The position numbers were made by a program, and so were the translations under genes. Below, piece by piece: positions 24,767-34,700 of a stretch of DNA of 47,176 nt; positions within the stretch are counted from its first letter, which is position 1, and the number at the start of each line of letters is the position of its first letter. The notes under the pieces are model-generated. The model was not told the origin of the DNA and made no database searches. It saw only the letters and a list, made by a program, of their open reading frames with translations. The stretch is taken from NCBI GenBank assembly GCA_017309275.1, contig JAFKLT010000072.1, forward strand, positions 1 to 47,176, in the 5' to 3' direction. This DNA is from Sphingomonadales bacterium. Its GTDB lineage: Bacteria > Pseudomonadota > Alphaproteobacteria > Sphingomonadales > Sphingomonadaceae.

Positions 24767-27160
24767 ATGACCAGATATTCTCGTGACCACCGTTTGAAGC
24801 TCCTGCTCGGCGCCGCATTGATGCTGCCCGCAACGCCCGCCTGGGCGACCGAGGCCGAGGCGGCCGATGCCGGTGAAGCCGCCGTCGATGCCGCGGGCGA
24901 TTTCGACGGGGCGGAGATCATCGTTTCGGCGCGCCGCCGCGACGAAAGCGCGCAGGAGGTGCCGATCGCGCTCTCCGTCGTCGGCTCCGAAACGCTCGAA
25001 GCGACGGGCAATTACACGCTGACGCAAATCCAGCAGATCGTGCCGAGCCTGCAGGTATTCAGCTTCAACCCGCGCAACACCAACATCAACATTCGCGGGC
25101 TGGGCAGCAACGTCGCGCTGACCAACGACGGGCTCGAAAACGGCGTCGGCTTCTATATCGACAATGTCTATTACGGCCGCGTCGGACAGACCCAGTTCGA
25201 CCTGGTCGATCTTCAACAAATCGAAGTTCTGCGCGGTCCGCAAGGGACGCTCTTTGGGAAAAACACCACATCCGGCGCCATCAACATCACCTCGCGAAAG
25301 CCGAGCTTCGATCCCGAATTCTCGGGTGAGGCGAGCGTCGGCGACTATGGCTATTATCAGCTTCGCGGCTCGGTCTCGGGTCCGATCGCCAAGGATCTGA
25401 TCGCGGTACGCCTCAGCGGTGCGGTTACCGAACGGCGCGGGTTCCTCTACAACACGACGCAGAACGAGCGCGCGCAGGACTATTCGAACTGGAGCGTGCG
25501 GGGTCAGCTGCTGATCACCCCGACCTCCGATCTGGAGGTCAAGGTCATCGGCGATTTCTCGCGCCAGAAGCAGAACCACGTCCTCAATATCTTCGCGGGC
25601 TATTTCGGCACCTATGCCGACGGCACGCCCATACCCAATAATTTCGCGGCACGCGCCGCCCGTTTTCCGGGGTATAGTTTCCCGACCATCGACCCGTTCG
25701 CACGATTGGGCGAAGCCGATGGCCATTATCAGGCGAACATGGACGGCTATGGCGTGTCCGGGCAGGTCGACTGGGACCTGGGCGCGGCCAAGCTGACCTC
25801 GATCACCGCGTATCGCTGGTGGGACTGGAATCCGGCGAATGACGGCGATTCCACCTCGCTGCCGATCGTCACGAAAGCGCATCAGTCGAACCGTCAGCGC
25901 CAGTTCAGCCAGGAACTCCGCCTTGCGTCCGATACCCAAGGTCCGATCGACTATGTCGTGGGCGCCTATTATTTCTGGCAGATCATCCGCGGCAAGGGGG
26001 CGACGGCCTATGGCCCGGCGGCAGGCCTGTGGAATCTCCCCACCGTGCCGGTCGCGGTCAGCAATGCCGCGCTCAATGGTTTCGAAGCCAATTCGACGTC
26101 CGACCCGCAAACGCGCAGCTACGCGTTGTTCGGTCAGCTCGATTGGAAATTCGCCGATCGCCTGACCCTTACCGCCGGGCTGCGCTTCACCCACGAAAAG
26201 AAGGAAGGCTCGTTCAACCAGATCCACGTCGCGGGAACCGACCTGTCGACCTTGCCGGCAGCGACCGCAGCGGCGGCGCTCGCGATCCGTGGCCAGTTCA
26301 ATCCGGTGACCAGCTATTCGACCGCCTTCAGCGACAACAGCCTGTCGGGGCTCGCCACCCTGTCGTGGCAGTTCAGCGACCAGGCGCTTGCCTATGCGAC
26401 CTATTCACGCGGCAACAAGTCGGGCGGGCTCAACCTCACGGCGTTGCCGGCAGGGGTCAATCCCGATGTCAAACCCGAGAAGGTCGATAGTTACGAGGTC
26501 GGCATCAAGTCCCAGTGGCTCGACCGAAAGGTGACGTTGAACCTCGCCGGCTACTGGACCGAAATCAGCGATTACCAGACGGCGATCACCGAACAGGTCG
26601 CGATCTCGGTCTTTCGTCAGTATATCGCCAATATTCCTGGCGTGCGTTCGCGCGGGTTCGAAGGAGACCTGAGCTTCGCGCCGTCACAGCGGGCAAGCTT
26701 CTATGCCTCCGTCGCCTACGCCGACACGACATACAGCGACTATCCGAATGCGCCGCAGGCTCCCGAACGCCTGAACCTCAGCGGCCTGCAGGACCTGACC
26801 GGCGAACAACTGCCGGGCGTGCCGAAATTCACCTATACCCTCGGCGGCGATGTTTCGGCGCCGCTGACGAACCTCGGCGGGCGCGAAGTGTCGGTTTATG
26901 TTCATGGGGATTTCTCCCACCGATCGTCGTTCAACACGTCGTCGAGCAACAGCATCTATGCCGATGTTCCGGGCTATGGCGTCGCCAATGCGCGGATCGG
27001 GTTCAAGACCGACGATGGTCTGTTCGACCTTTCGGTCTGGGCGCGGAACCTGTTCGACAAGAATTATTTCCAGACCCTGTCGGCGCAGAACACCGGCATC
27101 GTAACCGCGCTGATCGGCGAGCCACGCACCGTCGGCCTGACGTTGCGGACGAAGCTGTGA
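24767..27160 (+). CDS. TonB-dependent outer-membrane receptor
   Basis: A 797-residue ligand-gated outer-membrane transporter. A signal peptide (cleavage near AWA-T) and an acidic/Ala-rich stretch are followed by a plug domain. The plug shows AEIIVSARRRDESAQEVPIALSVV, NINIRGLG, VLRGPQGTLFGKNTTSGAIN and ITSRKP. A large beta barrel contains LAYATYSRGNKSGGLN and KPEKVDSYEVGIKSQW and ends LTLRTKL. There is no N-terminal STN or signalling domain. The Ala/Glu stretch may contain the TonB box. The ATG at 24767 follows GGGGAAA. The neighbours suggest that the cargo is a sulfate ester; energy from TonB-ExbBD is supplied from elsewhere. Confidence 0.93.
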   Translation: MTRYSRDHRLKLLLGAALMLPATPAWATEAEAADAGEAAVDAAGDFDGAEIIVSARRRDESAQEVPIALSVVGSETLEATGNYTLTQIQQIVPSLQVFSFNPRNTNINIRGLGSNVALTNDGLENGVGFYIDNVYYGRVGQTQFDLVDLQQIEVLRGPQGTLFGKNTTSGAINITSRKPSFDPEFSGEASVGDYGYYQLRGSVSGPIAKDLIAVRLSGAVTERRGFLYNTTQNERAQDYSNWSVRGQLLITPTSDLEVKVIGDFSRQKQNHVLNIFAGYFGTYADGTPIPNNFAARAARFPGYSFPTIDPFARLGEADGHYQANMDGYGVSGQVDWDLGAAKLTSITAYRWWDWNPANDGDSTSLPIVTKAHQSNRQRQFSQELRLASDTQGPIDYVVGAYYFWQIIRGKGATAYGPAAGLWNLPTVPVAVSNAALNGFEANSTSDPQTRSYALFGQLDWKFADRLTLTAGLRFTHEKKEGSFNQIHVAGTDLSTLPAATAAAALAIRGQFNPVTSYSTAFSDNSLSGLATLSWQFSDQALAYATYSRGNKSGGLNLTALPAGVNPDVKPEKVDSYEVGIKSQWLDRKVTLNLAGYWTEISDYQTAITEQVAISVFRQYIANIPGVRSRGFEGDLSFAPSQRASFYASVAYADTTYSDYPNAPQAPERLNLSGLQDLTGEQLPGVPKFTYTLGGDVSAPLTNLGGREVSVYVHGDFSHRSSFNTSSSNSIYADVPGYGVANARIGFKTDDGLFDLSVWARNLFDKNYFQTLSAQNTGIVTALIGEPRTVGLTLRTKL

Positions 27161-27284
27161 TGCAGGCCGCCCTCCGAAAATCTGCCGTTGCCCAACAACG
27201 CTTCGGCATCCCGCCATTCGACGACCGCCCGACCACGCCCTCGCCGAATATCCCGCTGTCCGAACCCCCTTTAGGAGATTGATC

Positions 27285-28238
27285 ATGACGGACCTTCACA
27301 ACAGCTATGCCAATGCCCGCGACAAGGGCATCGATCTGGACGTCACCCCGGTGACCGGAACGATCGGCGCCATCGTCAACGGCGTCCAGCTTTCGGGTGA
27401 CCTGCCCGCGTCGACCGTACAGGCGATCCAGGCCGCGCTGGTGCGGCACAAGGTATTGTTCTTCCGCGACCAGCAGCATCTGACGGACAAGGAGCATGAG
27501 GATTTCGCCGCACTGCTAGGCGATCCCGTCGCGCATCCGACGGTGCCCGTGGCCGAAGGGTCGCGCTACCTGCTCGAGCTCGACAGCAAGGAAGGCTATG
27601 CCGCATCGAGCTGGCACACCGACGTCACCTTCGTCGACGCCTATCCCAAGGCTTCGATCCTCCGCGCACTGACCATTCCGGAAGCGGGCGGCGACACGCA
27701 ATGGGCGAATGGCGAGACCGCCTATGAAGGACTGCCCGAGGCGCTTCGCCAACTGGTGAACACCCTGTGGGCGACGCACACCAATCTTTACGATTATGCG
27801 TCGATCCTGCAGTCGGCTCCCGACAATGACACCGCACGCGATCGTATCGCGCAGCACCGCAACGTCTTTGCATCCACGGTCTACGAGACCGAGCATCCGG
27901 TGGTGCGCGTGCATCCGGTCAGCGGCCAGCGCAGCCTGCTGCTCGGCCATTTCGTCAAGCAGTTCGTCGGATTGAACGCGACGGATTCGGCGCGGCTGTT
28001 CCAGACGTTGCAGGACCACATCACCAAGCCCGAGAATGTCGTTCGCTGGCGCTGGCGCGAAGGCGACGTCGCGATCTGGGACAATCAGGCGACGCAGCAC
28101 CGCGCGACCGCCGATTTCGGACTGCAGCGCCGCACGCTTCGCCGCGCCACGATCGCGGGCGAAGTGCCCGTCGCGATCGACGGCCGCAAGAGCCGGACGG
28201 TGCGCAAGGACAAGGCGGTTCAGTACGAGCCGGCGTGA
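27285..28238 (+). CDS. TauD/AtsK-family Fe(II)/2-oxoglutarate dioxygenase, probable alkylsulfatase
   Basis: A 317-residue cytoplasmic dioxygenase of the TauD family, which uses Fe(II), O2 and 2-oxoglutarate to oxidise a sulfonate or sulfate ester and release sulfur. The iron ligands are H111 and D113 (SWHTDVTF) and H272 (TQHRATADF). R283 and R287 at +11 and +15 match the 2-oxoglutarate-binding spacing I recall for AtsK. Between a TonB receptor and a sulfatase, an AtsK-like alkyl sulfate-ester dioxygenase is the best fit; taurine dioxygenase is the alternative. Strong AGGAG lies 7 bases before ATG 27285. The gap to the receptor gene is 124 bases, and to the sulfatase 120. Confidence 0.85.
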   Translation: MTDLHNSYANARDKGIDLDVTPVTGTIGAIVNGVQLSGDLPASTVQAIQAALVRHKVLFFRDQQHLTDKEHEDFAALLGDPVAHPTVPVAEGSRYLLELDSKEGYAASSWHTDVTFVDAYPKASILRALTIPEAGGDTQWANGETAYEGLPEALRQLVNTLWATHTNLYDYASILQSAPDNDTARDRIAQHRNVFASTVYETEHPVVRVHPVSGQRSLLLGHFVKQFVGLNATDSARLFQTLQDHITKPENVVRWRWREGDVAIWDNQATQHRATADFGLQRRTLRRATIAGEVPVAIDGRKSRTVRKDKAVQYEPA

Positions 28239-28358
28239 TGAAAAAGGCCGGCGCCTGCCCCTCCTCTCCTCCCTGTGACTGCGCCGGTCCAGACTGCGGC
28301 GCGCCCGGGTTTCATTCGCCCGCGGCGCGCCGTCCTTCTTTCCATGAGGATGCGCTCG

Positions 28359-29996
28359 ATGAACCGCCTTGCATCACTGTTCCTTGCTTTCGCGATCGTC
28401 GCCTTGCCGGCACAGGCGAAGGAACGCCGCCCCAATCTTCTCGTCATCGTCGCCGACGACCTGGGCTATTCCGATATCGGCGCGTTCGGGGGAGAGATCG
28501 CGACGCCGAACCTCGACCGGCTTGCCCTGGCCGGCATTCGCCTGGCGGGCTTTCACACCGCACCCACATGCTCGCCGACGCGTTCCATGCTGCTGTCCGG
28601 CACCGACAATCACATCGCCGGCCTCGGCACGATGGCCGAACTCATACGCCCGAACCAAAAGGGGCAGCCCGGCTATGAAGGCTATTTGCGCAGCGATGTC
28701 GCGACCCTTGCCGAACGGCTGTCGGCGGGCGGCTATCGCACGCTCTTTTCCGGCAAATGGCATCTGGGACTGACCCCGGAGCAGGATCCGCACGCGCGCG
28801 GCTTTCAGCGCAGCTTCGCCTTGCTGCAGGGCGGTCACAATCATTTCGGAACCGACGCGGACCCCGATCACGGCGGCACCGCGACCTATACCGAACAGGG
28901 CCGACGCATCACGAAGCTGCCCGCCGATTTCTATTCCAGCGACTATTTCGCGACCCGTCTGATCGACTTTCTCGCCGAGCGGACGGGGCAGGGGAGCGAA
29001 GAGCCGTTTTTCGCCTATCTCGCCTTCACCGCGCCGCACTGGCCGCTGCAGGCCCATCCACAAGACATCGCGCGCTACAAGGGGCGCTATGACGACGGCT
29101 TCGACGCGCTGCGCGAACGCCGCCTTGCCAGCCAGCGCAAGCTTGGCATCCTTGCAAAGGACGTCGTCGCGCACACCCCGCGCAACCGCGACGGGAGCTG
29201 GGATTCGCTGACGGCGGATCAGCAGCGCACCGCGGCGCGCAACATGGAAATCTATGCCGCGATGGTCGACCGGCTGGACCAGAATGTCGGCCGCGTGCTC
29301 CAGACGCTGCGCGCATCGGGAGCGCTCGACAACACGATCATCGTGTTCCTGGCGGACAATGGCGCCGAGGCGCTGGACGTGGAGACGACGGGCGCGGAAA
29401 TGCTCGGACGCTTTGCCAAGGGCGCCGACAACAGCTTCGCGAACCGCGGCGCCGCGTCGTCGTACGTCACCTATGGCGCCGGCTGGGCGCAGGCGGCAAC
29501 GGCGCCGTCGTGGCTGACCAAGGGATATCAGAGCGAGGGCGGCACGCGCGCGGTCGCCTTCATCAGCGGCGCGGGCATCCCGCGGCGTACCGGCGCCGAC
29601 ACGCAGTTCCTGTCGGTCGCCGACATCGCCCCGACGCTGCTGGAATTCGCAGGCCTCGACCCTTCGACGACCCGCGTCGACGGCAGGGCGGTACGGCCGA
29701 TCACCGGGCGATCATGGACGGCATGGCTGCGCGATCCAAAGGCGCGCGTCTATGGCGCCAATGACGGCTTCGGCGCGGAGCTGTTCGGTTCGCGCTCCTA
29801 TCGTCGGGGATCGTGGAAATTGACCGACATCGGCGACGGCATCTGGCGTCTGTTCGATATCGTCCGCGACCCGGGCGAAACGCGCGACCTGTCACTCGCC
29901 GCGCCCGCCGAACGCCAGGCGCTCGTCGAAGCATGGGAGCAATATAAGCGCGACGTTGGCGTGGTCGATCCGGACGCGATTCCCTATCGCCCCTGA
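28359..29996 (+). CDS. Arylsulfatase-type sulfatase, exported
   Basis: A 545-residue periplasmic sulfatase with a clean signal peptide (LFLAFAIVALPAQA-K). The formylglycine motif C71-S-P-T-R75 starts the sulfatase signature CSPTRSMLLSG, and metal ligands D33 and D34 lie in LLVIVADDLGYSDIG. FSGKWHLG near 125 is the second sulfatase signature. The C71 residue must be converted by a formylglycine-generating enzyme, which is not in the window. I choose ATG 28359 because AGGA lies nine bases upstream and the signal peptide then begins MNRLAS; ATGs at 28344 and 28350 are alternatives. With the dioxygenase and receptor it makes a sulfate-ester cassette. Confidence 0.9.
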   Translation: MNRLASLFLAFAIVALPAQAKERRPNLLVIVADDLGYSDIGAFGGEIATPNLDRLALAGIRLAGFHTAPTCSPTRSMLLSGTDNHIAGLGTMAELIRPNQKGQPGYEGYLRSDVATLAERLSAGGYRTLFSGKWHLGLTPEQDPHARGFQRSFALLQGGHNHFGTDADPDHGGTATYTEQGRRITKLPADFYSSDYFATRLIDFLAERTGQGSEEPFFAYLAFTAPHWPLQAHPQDIARYKGRYDDGFDALRERRLASQRKLGILAKDVVAHTPRNRDGSWDSLTADQQRTAARNMEIYAAMVDRLDQNVGRVLQTLRASGALDNTIIVFLADNGAEALDVETTGAEMLGRFAKGADNSFANRGAASSYVTYGAGWAQAATAPSWLTKGYQSEGGTRAVAFISGAGIPRRTGADTQFLSVADIAPTLLEFAGLDPSTTRVDGRAVRPITGRSWTAWLRDPKARVYGANDGFGAELFGSRSYRRGSWKLTDIGDGIWRLFDIVRDPGETRDLSLAAPAERQALVEAWEQYKRDVGVVDPDAIPYRP

Positions 29997-30087
29997 TCCG
30001 GCGCGCGACATAGCGGCAGGAACGGATCGAATGGCGTCCCGCCGTTAGCTTAACCGCAAGAAATTCGCTTTAGGGACAAGCACGCGT

Positions 30088-30163
30088 CGTGGCGTGCCAA
30101 CATCTTCCTACGATGCGACCCGTCTAGGAAGGCCCACGCGAAACCGGGTGTTGGCACGTCACG
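30088..30163. repeat. Nested long inverted repeat between convergent genes
   Basis: CGTGCCAACA (30093-30102) is repeated inverted as TGTTGGCACG (30149-30158), extendable to 14 bases a side with one mismatch. Inside it, CTTCCTA (30104-30110) pairs with TAGGAAG (30125-30131). The whole could fold into a branched or cruciform structure of about 70 bases. It lies after the sulfatase gene and ahead of a separate hairpin that serves the convergent PEP-CTERM gene. Confidence 0.6.
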
Positions 30164-30193
30164 CGCATAGAAGATAGCATTTCTATCGAGCTC

Positions 30194-30224
30194 CGGCGGG
30201 CCGATCCGCGATGATCGGCCGCCG
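30194..30224. terminator. Hairpin downstream of the PEP-CTERM gene
   Basis: GGCCGATC (30199-30206) and GATCGGCC (30213-30220) pair perfectly, extended by CGGC/GCCG with one bulged G. It begins 25 bases beyond the stop of the leftward gene. No T-tract follows on either strand. Confidence 0.5.
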
Positions 30225-30248
30225 AAACCCCGAACTGCTAAAAACGCG

Positions 30249-30896
30249 TTATGCGTACCGAACCTTGACTTCGGTGCGACGGCGATAGCGCATTGCACCG
30301 CCCACAAGGCCAAAGCCCATCAGCATCATCGCCCAGGTGGCGGGCTCGGGCACCGCGCTGTTCACGGGAACCTCATAGGGCGTGATGTTGGTGAGGTTCG
30401 CGTTGCCGATGTTCACATAGCCATTCAGGTACGAGGTGCCGAACGGATCGGACTCGGCGTGCACTGCGATCGACCCGCCGTTCATGCTGAACAGATAATT
30501 GGTGCCTTCGAAGTTGAACACCGAATTGAACACGAAGCCGTTGAACTTGCCCTTGTTGTACTGGATCAGCGCATTCGGGTCGTCAGCGAGGGTGAACACG
30601 ATGCTGCCGAAGTTGAACGTGAACGCATCGCCCGCGGGAATGCTGGCGATGTCGGCCAGCGAGCTGAACGCGACATTCTGAAAATTCGGCGGGAAGGTCG
30701 TGGGAATGAGGTCGGCGTCATAGACGAAGCTTCCGGTGAACGTCTGGCCCGGCGAATAGGGGTTAAGCAGCGGATCCTTGACATTGGCAGTGCCGCCGAA
30801 TGCGCCGGCAGAGAAGTCCGCTTTGACATAAGAGGCGGCATAGGCCGGTGCAGTCGAAAGCATCAACAATGTGGCGGTGGCGAACGTACGAAACAT
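30249..30896 (-). CDS. PEPxxWA-CTERM sorting domain protein
   Basis: A 215-residue secreted protein with an N-terminal signal peptide (TLLMLSTAPAYA-A). Its C-terminal sorting tail, VPEPATWAMMLMGFGLVGGA, is followed by a basic end (MRYRRR) plus nine more residues. This tail is the PEPxxWA variant typical of sphingomonads, recognised by exosortase. The body is a mostly beta, low-cysteine domain of unknown function with Asn/Gly-rich strands. ATG 30896 follows GGGGGAAT. The tail after the Arg cluster (TEVKVRYA) is longer than usual. Exosortase is not in the window. Confidence 0.88.
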   Translation of the reverse strand: MFRTFATATLLMLSTAPAYAASYVKADFSAGAFGGTANVKDPLLNPYSPGQTFTGSFVYDADLIPTTFPPNFQNVAFSSLADIASIPAGDAFTFNFGSIVFTLADDPNALIQYNKGKFNGFVFNSVFNFEGTNYLFSMNGGSIAVHAESDPFGTSYLNGYVNIGNANLTNITPYEVPVNSAVPEPATWAMMLMGFGLVGGAMRYRRRTEVKVRYA

Positions 30897-31795
30897 CAAA
30901 ATTCCCCCATTTCAAAAAAGCGACCCCGCTGGGCCAGTGGCAGGCCTCGTTAAGATAAGCAAATTTTTGTTAACCTTTTGGGTCGAAGCGTTCGGAAAAC
31001 CTGTCTCAATTTGAAACATTAAGCAAAATCAGAGCCTTCGAACCGCCGCATCTTTAATCTGGGATAAGTTTGTATTTATCGGCGTCGAAATAGTGTCGGC
31101 GCGCGAACGATAGGTGCGGCATACGGACCGAGCCTGAGGACTCGCGCTGCGCCGTCAACGTAACGCGCCATCTTTGGCGCGGTCATCCGGCATGCCGATA
31201 TCTCAACATCGGAGCGGACGAGGACACGTTTTTCCCCACTCGGCTAAAAAGCCAAGCAATATCAATTCATTGAAGGGGAAAAATGGAGGAGAGTGAGGAT
31301 CCCGTAGGGATTTTCTAACTATTTGTTATAGTTAGACTAACTCGTTTGCCAGAAGCTCTTACCACACATCCTACCTCACACATTCCCGACGCGTGTTTCA
31401 GACTGCTATTCACCTATGCCTGAGAAGCAGATTCTTGTCGATAGATTTCGTGCTTTCGACAGCATCGGATGGGACGCTTTGAGATGGTCGAGCGTTGGCC
31501 GCTTCGCGCCCGATCTAGGTCGTTGCGAGAGTCGTTTACCCGAGCCGAAAGCAGACGCCTAACATGCGGCCATCAATGGGGCGCTCGAGATCGCCATTCT
31601 TATGGTACGCCCGCGTGCGCGATCTTCCCGCGGGACAAAGATATTATCGTTTAATCGCCTTCCCCAGATACCATAAGGCTGTCTCTCGCAATGCCAATCA
31701 AGCCATATTGAACCAATACTCGGCAAAGGGGCGCGCCTTCGCCTTGCCCTTAGTTATGAATGCGCTACGCAGGGCAACGGTGGGGAGGGAGAGCC
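30897..31795. other. 900-base gene-poor region at the left edge of the defence island
   Basis: No convincing protein gene. Base composition drops here to near 50% GC, against about 65% in the flanking genes. Noted elements: a perfect hairpin CGCGCCA/TGGCGCG (31164-31181); the inverted repeats at 31299-31341, listed separately; and a 48-codon open frame, 31416-31562, beginning MPEKQILVDRFRAFD, with no recognised relatives and no clear ribosome site. The composition shift marks a likely junction of acquired DNA. Confidence 0.45.
31299..31341. promoter_or_regulatory. Cluster of AT-rich inverted repeats upstream of the helicase gene
   Basis: Three short palindromes follow one another: ATCCC-GTA-GGGAT (31299-31311, followed by TTTTC), CTAACTA with TAGTTAG (31315-31321 and 31329-31335), and GTTAG-A-CTAAC (31331-31341) sharing the same half-site. 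CTAAC/GTTAG therefore occurs three times in 27 bases. The arrangement fits an operator for a dimeric repressor or a small structured RNA about 450 bases before the helicase gene; neither is proven. Confidence 0.4.
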
Positions 31796-34700
31796 TTGGC
31801 GGATCAATATATCGACGATCGGTACAGGCTTCGACGCAAGCTGATCCCGGGCGACCCGCAGCGCGGCATGCCCGACCTGTGGGCGGCCGAAGACACCGGC
31901 GATGTCTATTTCGTGAAGGTCTGGCGCCGCGGCAGCGGCGACCAGAGCGATGTCAAGGCGCTCTGGAACCGCGAAGTGCGCGGCCTCATGCGCCTACAGG
32001 GCTATCCCGGAGCGGGCGAACTTTTCGTGCGTCTGAAGCAGCTCGGCGCCGACGAGCGCCAATATTATGCCGTGCTCGACGGCGGCCGCCGTCTGCTGCT
32101 GTCGGCGGTGCTCAAGGACCGCGCCCGTTACAACTGGCTGCAGAATCTTGCCGAGCTCAACCGCCGCCGCTCACTCTGGGAAGGGCTTCGGCGGATCGCC
32201 GAGGGGCTTGCCCTGCTCCACAGCGAGGGCACGCTCCACCGCTCGCTCTCCGCCGATTCGGTCTTCACCGCGCCCGAGGGGCTCGGCGACTTCCGCCTGA
32301 GCGGTTTCGAATGGTCGCTTCGCGTCGCGGGACGCGACGGCGCGGCCCCGAAAGTCGCGAACCGCGACGGGCTACGCGCCGCCGAACTTGACCGCGGCAG
32401 CGGCGAATATTCGACGGCGACCGACTGGTTCGATTTCGGGGTGCTTGCCGCGCACGTCTTCGGCATCGATCCGAAGCAGCACCGCAAGCGGAACTCGCTG
32501 CGCGCGCATGTCGAACGACTTTCGGCGCTCAATCGCGGCGAGCGCGAGTTCATTCTCCAACTGCTCGCGGAAAGCGCCGAAGACCGCCTCAACGACGACA
32601 AGGCGGTGCTCTTCGCGCTGCGCAACATCACCAACGAGCTCAGCATATCAAGCGGCGCGAGCGGTCGCAGCCTCGTGCTCGCCGTGCGGATCCTCGAAGG
32701 CGGCAATCTCGCGCAGGCGGTCGAATTGGCATCGAAGGGTGAGGCGCCCGCCGACATGCCAATGGCGCAGCGCAACTGGATCGAGCGCGACTTGCGGGGC
32801 GACATCCGGATCATCGCACGCGGCGCCGCGAGTCCGCACTATATCCTGCGCGGCGAGCAGCTTAGCTACCGCGTCAAGGAATGGACGATCGGTGCCTCGT
32901 CGACCTGGAGCATCGGTTATTGCGAGGCCGTCGAGACCGTTCCGCGGACCACGATCAACGATCAATATTTCAGTCGCGGCGACCGCAATATCGAGATCAT
33001 CCTCTATCCCAAGGTCCGCAACAGCCAGCAGACGATCCGCGACCGCGCGGCGCCTTGGGACCGCATCTTCCCCTTTCGCGAGGCCTTCGAAGCGCTCGAA
33101 CCGCATTTGCGCGACGTTCATGATTTCTTTCGCGTCACCCAGCAGCTCGATACCGTCGTCACCGTCGCCGAAATCTGTCCCGTCGAAGTATTGCGGGTCC
33201 ACCGCACCGAGAGCGATACCGAGGTCGAGGTCACCCCGTTCAGCGAGCCGGACCGCAACGATCTCGCGCATGCTCTGGGGCTCGATCCGCCCGCCGACCG
33301 CCTGCGCGACTGGTTCAAGCTCGGCGCCGAGCAGGTCACCACCGACGACGAGGACGACCCGCGGCGCGACACCTACACCTTGCTCAGCCGCCGCACGATC
33401 AAGTTCGACGCCAATAACGAGGCCGACTGGACCTTCGTCGGTGCGACCCCGCATCCTTCGGGGCCTCGCTATCTTTTCACCTGTTCGGGCAGTCCGCCGC
33501 TCGCCGAGGGCGCGACGCGCTATCTCGCGCGCAATTTCGGCGGCACGATCGCGCAGATCCGCCGGCGGCAGAAAGCGATCGAGGAGATGCGCTCGCACGA
33601 GAGCCTGCTCCGCCTCATCGACGACCCGCTGCGCGCGAGCCATAGTGACCAGGAAGCGGCGCCCGCCGGGCGCGTGCCGTTGAAGCTCGACCAGTCGAAG
33701 ACCGACACGCTCGACCAGCTCTGGCGCATGCAGCCCTCGTTCGCGGTGCAGGGTCCGCCGGGCACGGGCAAGACGACCCTCATCCGCGCCTTCGCCGACC
33801 GGCTGATGAGCGCCGACCCGAGCGCCCAGCTGCTGGTCACCGCGCATTCGCACCACACGGTGGACGATGTCCTTCGCAAGCTCGACGAGACGTTCGGCAA
33901 CCTTCCCGAAAAGGAGCGGCCGATCCTGCTCCGGCTCGGCGCGCGCGGGCGCGTCGAGCATGACGCCCCGGCGGTCACCGACAAGCTTCTCGCGCGGCTC
34001 GCCGGGAGCGCGCTCGCTGCACGGATGCCCGAGTTCCTGCGCCGCCGCATGGCGGAAACCGTGCAGGCGAGCGCGGCTGGCAACGCCAATGATCTGTATC
34101 TGAGGCCGATGCAATTGCTCGTTCAGGACGCCGCCAACCTGACCTTCGCGACCTCGAACGCGGGCGAGCTCGCCGAGCTCGCCGACCGCGGCCGCCGCTT
34201 CGACTGGTCGATCATCGAGGAGGCCGGGAAGGCGCATGGGTTCGATATGGCGGTGGCGCTCGAGGAGAGCCACCGCCTGCTCCTCATCGGCGACCATTTC
34301 CAGCTGCCGCCCTTCAACGCCCAGCTCTTCAAGCGGCTGCTCGGCGACCCGCTTCGCGTGCGCGCCGCGCTCTCGAAGGGCGCGGGTTTCGCGCCCGGGC
34401 TCGTCGATTCGACGATCGTCGAGGAGGATGAGGATCGCGCGCCCTTCGGCGAGCGCTGCGAACGATGGCGCGGGATGGTCGATCTGTTCGCCAGGATTTT
34501 TACGAGCAGCTTCTCCGAGGAGGAGGGGCGTCCCGGCCCTGCCGCGACGCTCACCGACCAGCATCGCATGCACCCGGCGATCGCCTCGGTAGTGGGGCGC
34601 ATCTTCTATCCCGACCCGGACAGCGCGTCGGGCACGCTCATCCACACGCCCGACGAGGCGCGTGAACGGTTCGAGGCGCCGCCGCCCTATGAGCTCGTCG

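Noticed and set aside
31416-31562. A 48-residue gene in the gap before the helicase
   Set aside because: No ribosome site, no recognised relatives and ordinary random-length; mentioned only in the intergenic entry.
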